Positions 6,360 through 14,484 of a stretch of DNA of 15,056 nucleotides are shown piece after piece; the first letter of the stretch is position 1, and each line of letters begins with the position of its first letter. The notes under the pieces are model-generated. The model made no database searches. It saw nothing but the letters and a program-made list of their open reading frames with translations, and was not told the DNA's origin. This DNA comes from Pseudomonadota bacterium (GTDB lineage: Bacteria; Pseudomonadota; Alphaproteobacteria; Rhizobiales; Xanthobacteraceae). The stretch covers positions 1-15,056 of the forward strand of contig JAEWHT010000329.1 of assembly GCA_023387695.1 (NCBI GenBank), read 5' to 3'. A program made the position numbers and the translations under genes.

Positions 6360-9300
6360 CTAGGACTTCACCTCCGCGACCGGCTGCGCCTTCGGTGCCT
6401 TCCTTGACTCCAGCCAGTTCTCGAACCGCTGCACCACCACGAAGAAGGCTGGCACGAACAGCACCGCGAGGCAGGTCGAGGCCAGCATGCCCGAGAAGAC
6501 CGTGATGCCGATCGACTTGCGGGCGCTGGCGCCGGCGCCGGTGGCGAGCACCAGCGGCACCACGCCGAGGATGAAGGCGAACGACGTCATCAGGATCGGG
6601 CGGAAGCGGGCGCGTGCCGCCTCGATCGCGCTTTCCAGTACCGGCTTGCCGTCGCGGCCATGCAGCTCGAGCCCGACCTCGACGATCAGGATCGCGTTCT
6701 TGGCCGACAGCGCGATCAGGAGGATCAGGCCGATCTGGCAATAGAGGTTGTTGTCGATCTTCAGACCCGAGAGGATAAGCATCGGCCCGAGCAGCGACAG
6801 CGGCACGGCGAGGATCACCGAGATCGGCGCATACCAGCTCTCGTATTGGCCTGCGAGCACGAGATAGACCAGCAGCATGGCGAGGCCGAACACCCAGTAG
6901 ATCTGGTTCGAGACCGCCTTCTCCTGGTACGACATCGCCGTCCACTCGTAGCCGGTGCCCGGCGGCAGCGTCTTGTCGCCGATCTCCTCCATCAGCTTCA
7001 GCGATTGGCCGGACGAATAGCCTTGAGCCGGCAGGCCGACGATGGTCGATGACGGATAGAGATTGTAGAGGCTGATCAGCGATGGTCCCGTGACCGGCGT
7101 GATGGTGGCGACGGTGCCGATCGGGATCATGTCGCCGTTCTGGTTGCGCACCATCATGTTGGCGATGTCGCGCTCGGTGACGCGGAACGCCGGGTCGGCC
7201 TGCGTGTAGACCTGGAACACGCGGCCGAACTTGTTGAACTGGTTGACGTAGGACGAGCCGAGATAGGTCGACAGTGCCGAGAACACGGCGTCGGTCGTCA
7301 CATGCAGCGTCTGGGTCTTGACGCGATCGATTTCGACGTTGAACTGCGGGACCGCCGAGCGGAATGAGGACGAGACGCGTTGCAGCGCGCTCTGGCTCTG
7401 CGCGTTACTGACCATCGCGCCGGTGATGGCCTGCAGCTTGGCGAAATCGCTGTTGCCGTCGCGCAGCTCGACCTGCATCGAGAAGCCGGCCGCGTTGCCG
7501 ATGCCTTGAATGGGCGGTGGCGGCAGCACCAGCGTGCGCGCTTCCATGATTGTCGCGACCTTGTCGTTCAGGCCGTAGACCAGCGAGCGCAGGTCCTCGC
7601 CTTTGCCGCGCGCCTCCCAATCCTTCAGGATGATGTAGGCGACGCCGGCATTGGCAAGGCTCGCGCTGCTGTCGAGCGCGGAGATGCCGGCAATGGTGAT
7701 GACCTGCTGGACGCCGGGCGTGTCCTTGATGATGTCGGCCGCCTTGTCGAGCACCTTCTGGGTCCGCTCGAGCGAAGCGCCATCGGGGAGCTGCACGGCG
7801 GCGATCAGGTAGCCCTGATCCTCGATCGGCAGGAAGCCGGTCGGCACCCGCGACAGGCCGTAGCCGCTGAATCCGATGATGATGAGGGCAAACGCGACCG
7901 AGATCGTCGCGTGCTTGACCAGGAACGTGATCAGTCGCGTATAGCCGCGCTCGACCTTGTTGTAGACGGCGTTGAAGCCGCGATAGAAGAAGTTGCGTTT
8001 TTCCGGCGGCACCGTCGGTCGCAGCCACAGCGCGCATTGCGTCGGCTTCAGCGTCGCCGCGTTGATCGCGGACAACAGCGCGGTCGCCGCGATCACCAGC
8101 GCGAATTGCGAATAGATCCGCCCCGTGAGGCCTGCGAGGAAGGAGGCCGGCAAGAATACCGAGATCAGCACCAGCGTGATGCCGACGATCGGCGCGAACA
8201 GCTGATCCATCGCCTTGATCGCGGCGTCGTGGCCGTTCATGCCCTGCTCGATGTTGTGGGCTGCGCCTTCCACCACGACGATGGCGTCGTCGACGACGAT
8301 GCCGATCGCGAGCACGATCGCAAACAGTGTCGACATGTTGATGGTGAAGCCGAGCGCCGCCATCGCCGCGAAGGCGCCAATGATGGTCACCGGTACCGTG
8401 GTCGCCGGCACCAGCATCGCGCGCCAGTCCTGCAGGAACACGAGGATCACGACCAGCACGAGCAAGCCAGCCTCGATCAAGGTCATGTAGACCTCGTGCA
8501 CCGAGGCGTTGACGAATTTCGTGGTGTCGAACGGCGTGTCGTACTTGATGCCTTCCGGAAAGCGCTTGGCGAGCTCCACCATCTTCTTCTCGACGGCCTG
8601 CTCGACCTCGAGCGCGTTGGCGCCCGGCGACTGGAACACACCGATGCCGGTGGCCGGTTGCTTGTTGAGCGAGAACAGCTGGCTGTAGGTCTGTGCGCCG
8701 AGCTCGACCGAGCCGACGTCGCGCACGCGCGTGACATCGCCGCTGGCGCCGGTCTTGACGATGATGTTTTCGAACTGGGTGGTATCGTCGAGGCGGCCGT
8801 TGACGTTGAGCGTGTACTGGAACGCCTGTCCCGGCGGCGTGGGCGGTGCGCCGACCTGTCCGGCCGAGACCTGCTGGCTCTGTTGCTGGATCGCCTGGAT
8901 GATGTCTTGCGGCACCAGTCCGCGCGCCTGCAGCTTGTTCGGATCGAGCCAGATCCGCATCGAATATTGGCCGGCGCCGAACACCGTGACGTTGCCGACG
9001 CCGGGGAGGCGGGAGAGCTCGTCACGAATGTTGATCGTGGCGTAGTTGCTCAGATACAGGCTGTCGAATGTCTTGTTCGGGGAAGTCAGCGTCACGAACA
9101 GCAGGATCGAGGTCGACTTCTTCTGGACGGTGACGCCCTGGTTCTGCACCGAGGCCGGCAGTTGCGACAGCGCGCTGGAGACGCGGTTCTGCACCAGCAC
9201 CTGGGCGAAGTTCAGATCCGTTCCGATCTTGAAGGTCACCGTCAGCGTGTAGGTGCCGTCGGAGCCGCTGTAGGACTGCATATAGAGCATGTCCTCGACA

Positions 9301-9515
9301 CCGTTGACCTGCTGCTCGATCGGCAGCGCGACGGTGTCGATCACGGTCTTGGCGCTGGCGCCGGGATAGCGCGTCGTCACCTGCACCGTCGGCGGCACCA
9401 CGTCCGGATATTGCGCGACGGCAAGGTTGAACAGCGCGACGCCGCCGATCAGGATCATCAGCAGCGCGATGACGTTCGAGAGGACCGGCCGCTCGATGAA
9501 GAACTTTGAGATCAT
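6360..9515 (-). CDS. RND multidrug efflux pump, HAE1 family (AcrB/MexF-like inner-membrane subunit)
   Basis: This protein is the proton-driven inner-membrane pump of a tripartite efflux system. Its 1051 residues match the usual length of AcrB-type pumps. It begins MISKFFIERPVLSNVIALLM (helix 1). The first periplasmic porter domain includes AQYPDVVPPTVQVTTRYPGA and NGVEDMLYMQS. Helix 4 holds the proton-relay aspartates D409-D410 in AIVLAIGIVVDDAIVVVE, and the helix 10 region has ALSAKNAILIVEV with the partner lysine. The second half repeats the porter/helix arrangement, as expected from the internal duplication. The ATG at 9515 is preceded by AGGAG, which falls within the 11 nt between the adaptor stop and this start, so translation of the pair is probably coupled. 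Substrates cannot be predicted; sequence style is closest to the MexF/BepE branch. Confidence 0.96.
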   Translation of the reverse strand: MISKFFIERPVLSNVIALLMILIGGVALFNLAVAQYPDVVPPTVQVTTRYPGASAKTVIDTVALPIEQQVNGVEDMLYMQSYSGSDGTYTLTVTFKIGTDLNFAQVLVQNRVSSALSQLPASVQNQGVTVQKKSTSILLFVTLTSPNKTFDSLYLSNYATINIRDELSRLPGVGNVTVFGAGQYSMRIWLDPNKLQARGLVPQDIIQAIQQQSQQVSAGQVGAPPTPPGQAFQYTLNVNGRLDDTTQFENIIVKTGASGDVTRVRDVGSVELGAQTYSQLFSLNKQPATGIGVFQSPGANALEVEQAVEKKMVELAKRFPEGIKYDTPFDTTKFVNASVHEVYMTLIEAGLLVLVVILVFLQDWRAMLVPATTVPVTIIGAFAAMAALGFTINMSTLFAIVLAIGIVVDDAIVVVEGAAHNIEQGMNGHDAAIKAMDQLFAPIVGITLVLISVFLPASFLAGLTGRIYSQFALVIAATALLSAINAATLKPTQCALWLRPTVPPEKRNFFYRGFNAVYNKVERGYTRLITFLVKHATISVAFALIIIGFSGYGLSRVPTGFLPIEDQGYLIAAVQLPDGASLERTQKVLDKAADIIKDTPGVQQVITIAGISALDSSASLANAGVAYIILKDWEARGKGEDLRSLVYGLNDKVATIMEARTLVLPPPPIQGIGNAAGFSMQVELRDGNSDFAKLQAITGAMVSNAQSQSALQRVSSSFRSAVPQFNVEIDRVKTQTLHVTTDAVFSALSTYLGSSYVNQFNKFGRVFQVYTQADPAFRVTERDIANMMVRNQNGDMIPIGTVATITPVTGPSLISLYNLYPSSTIVGLPAQGYSSGQSLKLMEEIGDKTLPPGTGYEWTAMSYQEKAVSNQIYWVFGLAMLLVYLVLAGQYESWYAPISVILAVPLSLLGPMLILSGLKIDNNLYCQIGLILLIALSAKNAILIVEVGLELHGRDGKPVLESAIEAARARFRPILMTSFAFILGVVPLVLATGAGASARKSIGITVFSGMLASTCLAVLFVPAFFVVVQRFENWLESRKAPKAQPVAEVKS

Positions 9516-9526
9516 GGCCGGCGCTC

Positions 9527-10720
9527 CTACTTGGCAGACGCCTGTGGCTGCTCGATCTTGGTCTGTTGCGGATCAATCTTCTGGCCGGGGATCACGCGCA
9601 GAAGTCCCGAGGTGACGACGCGGTCGTCCGGCTTCAATCCGCTCTCGATCACGCGCAGCCCGCCGTCGACAGGGCCGATCTGCACCTTGCGTTGCTCGAC
9701 GACGTTGTCCTTGTTCGCCACCAGCAGGTAACGCCCGCCCTGATCGCTGCCGAGCGCGGTGTCGGGGACGAGGAGGGCGTCCTTGGTATCGCTGAAGGGC
9801 ACGCGGACGCGGACGAAATAGCCGGGTAGCAGCATTCGCTTGTCATTCGGCACGAGGCCGCGCACGGCCAGCGTGCCGGTCGATGTGTTGATGGTCGGCG
9901 AGACGTAGTCGAGCTTGCCCTCATGCGGATAGCCGGTCTCGGTCTGGAGACCGACCTCGATCGGCAACTGCCTGAGATCCGCGGTGGTCATCCCGCGCCG
10001 CTGCGCTTCGGCGCGAATGCGCAGCACGTCCTGCTCGTTAACGGTGAAGTTCACATAGATGGGGTTCATCGCGACGATGGTCGCAAGTTGCGTCGGTGAG
10101 GAGACGCCGACGAGCTCGCCAATCGAGACCATGTGGGCGCTGACGATGCCGTCGAACGGCGCCGTCACCTTGGTGTAGCCATAGTTCACTTCGGCGAGTT
10201 TGGTGTTGGCCTGGGCCTGCTGCAGATTGGCCTGGGCGTTGTCGCGGGTCGAGGTCGAGGTGTCGAGCGTCGCCTGCGAGACCGCCTGCCGCTGCACGAG
10301 ATCGGCCTGCCGCTTGTAGTCGGCCTCTGCTTGCCGGAGCGAGGCCTGCGCGCCACTCTCGGCCGCCTGCGCCTGATCGAGCTTCAGCTTGTAGGTCTCG
10401 GGCTCGATCGTGAACAGCTGGGTGCCCTGCTTGACGAAGGTGCCGTCCGTGTAGTCGATCGTTTGCAGGAAGCCTTGCACACGCGCCACGAGATCGACGC
10501 TCTTGATCGGCGCGGAATTGCCGGTGGCCTCGACATAGCGCGTGACGGAGCGCTGCACCGGTGTCGCAACATCCACCTTGGGCGGCGGCGGCGCCACGAA
10601 GGTGTTCTTGTCCTCGCAGCCGGCCAGAGCAGCCATGGCCGCGGTGGCGGCCAAGGCCCGCCCGATATATCTCCACGCGCGATCAAATTGTGCGGGATGG
10701 GCAGGATTCGCTGAGGTCAT
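9527..10720 (-). CDS. RND efflux periplasmic adaptor (membrane fusion) lipoprotein
   Basis: This 397-residue adaptor would link the pump encoded just downstream to an outer-membrane channel. Near the N-terminus a hydrophobic stretch ends in the lipobox LAGC (Cys35), indicating an inner-membrane-anchored lipoprotein. A biotinyl-lipoyl-like half domain (SVDLVARVQGFLQ... DGTFVKQGTQLF, about 74-104) is followed by an alpha-helical hairpin rich in Ala/Gln (about 110-175). The second lipoyl half contains YTKVTAPFDGIV (182-193). Beta-barrel and membrane-proximal domains follow, including LVPNDKRMLLPGYFVRVRVP and ALLVPDTALG. The ATG at 10720 was chosen because it gives a normal lipoprotein signal; an in-frame ATG 39 codons earlier (10837) would add an unlikely extension. 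It is the first gene of a two-gene operon read from the divergent region to its right. Confidence 0.94.
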   Translation of the reverse strand: MTSANPAHPAQFDRAWRYIGRALAATAAMAALAGCEDKNTFVAPPPPKVDVATPVQRSVTRYVEATGNSAPIKSVDLVARVQGFLQTIDYTDGTFVKQGTQLFTIEPETYKLKLDQAQAAESGAQASLRQAEADYKRQADLVQRQAVSQATLDTSTSTRDNAQANLQQAQANTKLAEVNYGYTKVTAPFDGIVSAHMVSIGELVGVSSPTQLATIVAMNPIYVNFTVNEQDVLRIRAEAQRRGMTTADLRQLPIEVGLQTETGYPHEGKLDYVSPTINTSTGTLAVRGLVPNDKRMLLPGYFVRVRVPFSDTKDALLVPDTALGSDQGGRYLLVANKDNVVEQRKVQIGPVDGGLRVIESGLKPDDRVVTSGLLRVIPGQKIDPQQTKIEQPQASAK

Positions 10721-10946
10721 TCGGTGGCCCCCGATGGCTTGCTGTCGGTGCCGCAGGCTAGCAACAAATCGCCGGACGTGGAACACCATAGCCATGGCAG
10801 TCACAACCCTTGCACTGCAAATCGCGAGCCGTGACATTTGACAGATTTGTCACGACAAACGGCTTTTCACCGCGCGCATGATCGACCAGAATTGTGTCAA
10901 AGGCCGTGTGACGGAAATGAAGCGGCCAAGGAAGAGGTTGGGCGAC
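10721..10946. promoter_or_regulatory. Divergent control region between RND operon and binding-protein operon
   Basis: These 226 bp must contain promoters for both transcripts. Two inverted repeats stand out: TTGCACTGCAA (10810-10820, perfect around a central base) and TGACA-GATT-TGTCA (10839-10852). The second overlaps a third small repeat, TTTGT-CACG-ACAAA (10846-10859). TTGACA at 10838-10843 would be a consensus -35 for the plus strand, but nothing like TATAAT lies 16-18 nt downstream. Such repeats are reasonable operator candidates for a TetR- or MarR-type repressor. No regulator gene is adjacent, so the binding protein would have to act from elsewhere. Confidence 0.45.
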
Positions 10947-11738
10947 ATGCCAACGCGTCTCTGGTCGATCCTTACCGGGCTTGTTCTTGCCGCCACGATT
11001 GCCATGCCTGCACTGGCAGATGGCCTGAAAGACGAGATAGCGCCGACCGGCAAGCTCCGCGTTGCGATTGCCATTAGTCCGGCTGGCGGCGCGTTCTGGT
11101 CGACCAAGACGGAAGCCGGTTATTCCGGCGTGCCGGTTGATCTCGGCAAGGAGATGGCCGCGCAAATCGGCGTGCCCGTCGAATATATTGTGTACCAGAA
11201 TTCCGGGCAGATCACCGCGGCGGCCGGCAAGAATGCCTGGGACGTCACCTTCCTGCCCAAGGATCCCGAGCGCGAGAGCAAAATGCTGTTCGGGCCGATC
11301 TATGAGGTCAACGATGCCACCTACATCGTAAAATCAGGCTCGAGCGTCACCAATTTCGTCACGCTCGACCAGGCAGGCATCAAGGTCGCGGCCGTCAACA
11401 ACACGACGACCATGCGCGGCGCCGCAGCGCATTTGAAGAACGCGAAGGTCGCCGGCTACGAGACCTATGACGAGATCGTTGGTCTTTTGAAGAGCGGGGA
11501 AATCGACGCCTTTGCGCTCTCGCGTGACAAGCTCGACAGGCTGGCAAAGACGATTTCGGGTACGCGCGTACTCGATGAGACCTTCAAGAAGACGACCACC
11601 GCGGTTGCTGTCCCGCCCAGTCACCAACAAGCCCTGGCTTTCGTTACAGGGTTCATGAACGCCGCCGCGGCGAACGGTACTCTGCGCAAGGCGTTCGACG
11701 ATCACGGGATGAAGGACACCCCGATCCGTCTCGAATAA
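10947..11738 (+). CDS. Periplasmic solute-binding protein (SBP_bac_3-like), orphan
   Basis: The protein has 263 residues: a signal peptide MPTRLWSILTGLVLAATIAM ending PALA-DG, then a type II periplasmic-binding fold of the amino-acid-binding family. Family-like features are GKLRVAIAISP at the first strand (35-45), YSGVPVDLGKEMAAQIGVPVEYI (59-81), WDVTFLPKDPERESKMLFGP (98-117), where the family usually has 'D.......T.R..R....F..P', and the hinge/second-domain start GIKVAAVNNTTT (144-155). No ABC permease or ATPase gene is nearby, so it may serve a distant transporter, act as a sensor, or bind a ligand for the secreted hydrolase that follows. The ATG at 10947 is preceded by GGAAGAGG and starts directly at the signal peptide. 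Upstream in-frame ATGs at 10917 and 10878 are alternatives that would give a longer basic n-region. Confidence 0.85.
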   Translation: MPTRLWSILTGLVLAATIAMPALADGLKDEIAPTGKLRVAIAISPAGGAFWSTKTEAGYSGVPVDLGKEMAAQIGVPVEYIVYQNSGQITAAAGKNAWDVTFLPKDPERESKMLFGPIYEVNDATYIVKSGSSVTNFVTLDQAGIKVAAVNNTTTMRGAAAHLKNAKVAGYETYDEIVGLLKSGEIDAFALSRDKLDRLAKTISGTRVLDETFKKTTTAVAVPPSHQQALAFVTGFMNAAAANGTLRKAFDDHGMKDTPIRLE

Positions 11739-11779
11739 GATTGTCCTTTGCCGACGACACCAAATTTGATTGGGCGCAC

Positions 11780-13030
11780 ATGTTTGGACGCTGGATCGCA
11801 ACCGCCACATTTTTGCTGGTCTTGATGATGCAGGGCGCGCAGGCCCAGCTGACGGTCGATCCCGAATCCATCGTCCCGTTGCCGCCGCGCTTCGATATGG
11901 AGCCGCCGGCGTCCGACGTGCCGCCGGAGATGGCCCGTTTCGAGGGCGCATGGATCGGGACCTGGCAAGACGACAGGCATATCCTCGTGGTCGAGCGCGT
12001 CAGGGCTGACGGGCATGCGGATGTCGTTTTCGCCCGCTCGGACTCCGCGTTCTACGGCATGAATCGCGAATGGTGGCGGGATCAGGCGAAAATCGTGGAC
12101 GGCGTGCTGACCATGACCGGGTTTCGCATCTTCCGTTATGCTTTCGATGGTCCCGACCGATTGTACCTGACGGCCACGCTCAAGAATGGGGTCGTCACCT
12201 CGGGCGCGCTCGTCCGCGCCGACCCCGCGCGTCTGGCCGCAGGCGATCGGCCGATCGATTGGCCGTGGCCCGGCGAGCGTGTCCGCATTCCGCACCTCAC
12301 GGTTCGAACACCGGATGGTTCACGACCGATCACCCTGGAGGGCACCTTCTATCCGCCGTCGGGGCAGGGACCGGCGCCGCTCGCAATTTTCACCCACGGA
12401 TCCGACGTCGGCCGGAATCAACTCCGGTCATGGTCGTTCTCGACCGAAGCACATTGGCTTCGCGACAACGGATTTGCCGTGTTGGCGCTGATGCGCCGTG
12501 GCCGTGGCAGCTCCGAGGGCATCAGTGGTGAGGAAACCTTTGGACGCGCGCATGACGGTAGCCTGATCGATGTGTCGGCCGGTGTCGCTGAGGCCGTCGA
12601 GGATCTCGAATCTGCAATCGCCTATGGTCGCACGCTGCCCGGGGTCAAGCCGGGCAAGGTGCTGTTGTCGGGGCAATCACGCGGCGGCTTCCTCGCGATG
12701 CACTATGCGGGCCTCAAGCCCGGCGAGGTGATGGGTGTGGTGAATTTCAGCGGCGGCTGGTACCCGTATGGACCGGTGACCACGCCATATTATGCGAATG
12801 CCGGCCGCGGCGCCGGCGACAAGGTCAAGCAGCTTTGGCTCTATGCCGACAATGATCGCCTCTACAAGGAAGATCTGATCCGCGAATATCAGCAGGCGTT
12901 CGCTGCTGCCGGCGGCAACGCGCGCTTCGAGCTGTTGCACGGCGTCCCCGGCGACGGTCATTTGCTCCGGCTCTATCCCGAACGGTGGCGCGCGGTCGCC
13001 GACCAGTACCTCTCCTCGCTCGATCGATAA
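11780..13030 (+). CDS. Exported alpha/beta hydrolase (dienelactone-hydrolase/prolyl-peptidase-like fold)
   Basis: The protein has 416 residues. The signal peptide MFGRWIATATFLLVLMMQGA ends QAQA-QL. Residues ~45-170 form an N-terminal region with FEGAWIGTWQDDRHILVVER that I do not recognise as a named domain. From ~180 an alpha/beta hydrolase domain follows. LAIFTHGSD (201-209) gives the oxyanion-loop HG, MRRGRGSSEG (238-247) is typical of esterase/peptidase relatives, and the nucleophile elbow is LLSGQSRGGF with Ser300. Asp357 or Asp359 (YADNDRLY) and His394 (GDGH) complete a plausible triad. The substrate is unknown; ester or peptide bonds are both possible. The ATG at 11780 begins the signal peptide, although its ribosome binding site is weak; a TTG at 11741 is an alternative start giving a poor N-terminus. 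It follows the binding protein by 41 nt on the same strand, so co-transcription is likely. Confidence 0.87.
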   Translation: MFGRWIATATFLLVLMMQGAQAQLTVDPESIVPLPPRFDMEPPASDVPPEMARFEGAWIGTWQDDRHILVVERVRADGHADVVFARSDSAFYGMNREWWRDQAKIVDGVLTMTGFRIFRYAFDGPDRLYLTATLKNGVVTSGALVRADPARLAAGDRPIDWPWPGERVRIPHLTVRTPDGSRPITLEGTFYPPSGQGPAPLAIFTHGSDVGRNQLRSWSFSTEAHWLRDNGFAVLALMRRGRGSSEGISGEETFGRAHDGSLIDVSAGVAEAVEDLESAIAYGRTLPGVKPGKVLLSGQSRGGFLAMHYAGLKPGEVMGVVNFSGGWYPYGPVTTPYYANAGRGAGDKVKQLWLYADNDRLYKEDLIREYQQAFAAAGGNARFELLHGVPGDGHLLRLYPERWRAVADQYLSSLDR

Positions 13031-13064
13031 CATCAAGCGCCGCGCCTGCGTTGGTCGCTGCGCA

Positions 13065-14129
13065 TTAACGCGGTTTGATCTCCGCGTATTTCGTCATCGC
13101 CTTGTCGAACTTCCGCTTGAACAGCCACATCGCGCTGAGGATCTCGCGGAAGCTGGCTGAGCTTCGTGCCCGGTCGGCCTTGCCAAAGGCGAAGATGCTG
13201 TTGTTGCGCAGATGCTTCATGATGGTGGGATTGGAGACCCTGTAGTTCAAGAGATCGCCCGACTTCAGCGCGGACCGCGTCGGCGTCGGAATGATCTGGA
13301 TCAGCTCGAACAATTTCATCTGCTCGATGGGATCGGGTAGCGTTTTCACGATCGCGGGGATCTCGGCAAACAGCTCCGCATGCGCGTTCATGAGGCCGTC
13401 GCGCACATTGGTCCAGTGATTGAACCGGCGATCGGTGCCTCGGGATCGCGCGTCTTCCTTGTCGTCGCGCGCGTTCAACGCGGGATCGGTCGTCGCGATC
13501 GTAGCCTTGATCGCCTCCCATTTGCGCTGGCCGTTGCGGTCCTCGGACGGGCCGGTCTGGAGGCTGCCCATGTAAGTGTTCGAGCGCGCATTGCGGACGT
13601 TCTGCTTGCCGTTCGTCTCGGCATAGAACAGCCCCAGGCTGATGCGGCCCGCGGCGTCGGCGTCAGCCGGGCCCAGCCCCTTGGCGCGCGCAATCGCGGC
13701 GCCGAGATCGACGACATCCTTGAACGGTGTTGCCGAGTTCTGAGCGCTCGCGGGCGGCGCCTCCATGATCTCGAAGACGTCGGCATATTCGTCGACCAGC
13801 GGCTCGATCGCGGCATCGAAATAGGCCGGCGGAATCCCGAACTTGTTCGGCTTGCCGATCCGGGACGGGACGGCGTCAGTGAGGTCCTTGTAGGCGCTGA
13901 TCATCGCGACCCGCGCGAGGTAAAGCGCCTGGCCCGGCAGGTTCGGCAGCGGCTGCTTCGCCTCGATCTGGTTGCGCCGCTCGGTGAGGATCGACTTGAA
14001 GGCGTCGAGCGCGCGATCGTAGGTCGCCTGCGCTTCCGCTTGCGTCGGCGTGAGAGCACCCTGTGCCGATGCGGGCGTCGTGAGGACCAGGGCCAGCGCC
14101 GCAGCGGCGGCATAACATCGAGGTCGCAT
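13065..14129 (-). CDS. Exported protein of unknown family with SLT/lysozyme-like motif
   Basis: The protein has 354 residues with a clear signal peptide (MRPRCYAAAAALALVLTTPA, cleavage after ASA), so it is periplasmic or secreted. I do not recognise the family. The mature part is mostly helical in character. The most informative segment is 163-204, where ISLGLFYAETNGK is followed by SNTYMGSLQTG and then GQRKWEAIK. A Glu after a hydrophobic helix (Glu171), then an S-N-x-Y-x-G-x-L-Q string (183-191), resembles the catalytic core of lytic transglycosylases and other lysozyme-like proteins. The match is short, and this could equally be coincidence. The ATG at 14129 is preceded by GGGGAA at suitable spacing. 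It converges on the hydrolase gene with only 34 nt between stop codons and no obvious terminator there. Expression is independent of both neighbours. Confidence 0.8.
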   Translation of the reverse strand: MRPRCYAAAAALALVLTTPASAQGALTPTQAEAQATYDRALDAFKSILTERRNQIEAKQPLPNLPGQALYLARVAMISAYKDLTDAVPSRIGKPNKFGIPPAYFDAAIEPLVDEYADVFEIMEAPPASAQNSATPFKDVVDLGAAIARAKGLGPADADAAGRISLGLFYAETNGKQNVRNARSNTYMGSLQTGPSEDRNGQRKWEAIKATIATTDPALNARDDKEDARSRGTDRRFNHWTNVRDGLMNAHAELFAEIPAIVKTLPDPIEQMKLFELIQIIPTPTRSALKSGDLLNYRVSNPTIMKHLRNNSIFAFGKADRARSSASFREILSAMWLFKRKFDKAMTKYAEIKPR

Positions 14130-14484
14130 CGCGGGTTCCCCGGGGGCTTACCGATTCGGCAACTCCTGCGATCGTAAGCATCAAGGTGCGGGCTGGCGAG
14201 GGGGCCGACTGGGGCGGAGGGAGTCGCGCGGTCGTAGAAGCACGGACGAGCCCGCTCCGAGCTTACAGCAGGCTGACGAGGCCACTCTGTCTTTCGTGAG
14301 GCACCTTTACGATTCGGTAGCGCCGAATCGGCACAATGCGCTGTCCTGCCAAGGGGGCAATGCGTCTCTTCCTGCGTGAGATTTTTCGGCTTTGCTACCG
14401 CGCGTTGGTTCCCGGCACCTGTTTGTCTCTTAGTCCTATTCTTTTCAGACATTTCTCTCAGCGCATCTTCGAGAAAGCTTGGCA
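14130..14484. promoter_or_regulatory. Divergent intergenic region with repeated palindromic motif
   Basis: These 355 bp separate the unknown exported protein from the TadG-like gene and must hold both promoters, but I can place neither with confidence. The notable content is the nine-base palindrome CCGAWTCGG, present at 14151-14159 (CCGATTCGG) and 14323-14331 (CCGAATCGG), with a one-base variant at 14309-14317 (ACGATTCGG). The last two together form a perfect 8 bp stem, CGATTCGG / CCGAATCG (14310-14317 and 14323-14330), with a five-base loop and no T-tract. Short open frames here are not convincing as genes. Confidence 0.4.

Noticed and set aside
7380..9509. 709-codon plus-strand open frame opposite the RND pump
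   Set aside because: Its length reflects GC3 bias; the protein is Arg/His/Asp-rich, has no family features, and lies wholly antisense to a full-length RND pump.
13031..13064. Bidirectional terminator between the convergent hydrolase and unknown-protein genes
   Set aside because: The 34 nt gap contains GCGC-rich sequence but no stable stem followed by a T-tract on either strand.
14410..14430. Possible sigma-54 promoter around CCGGCACCTGTTTGT before the TadG-like gene
   Set aside because: The GG element is present, but the required GC at the -12 position with correct spacing is not.
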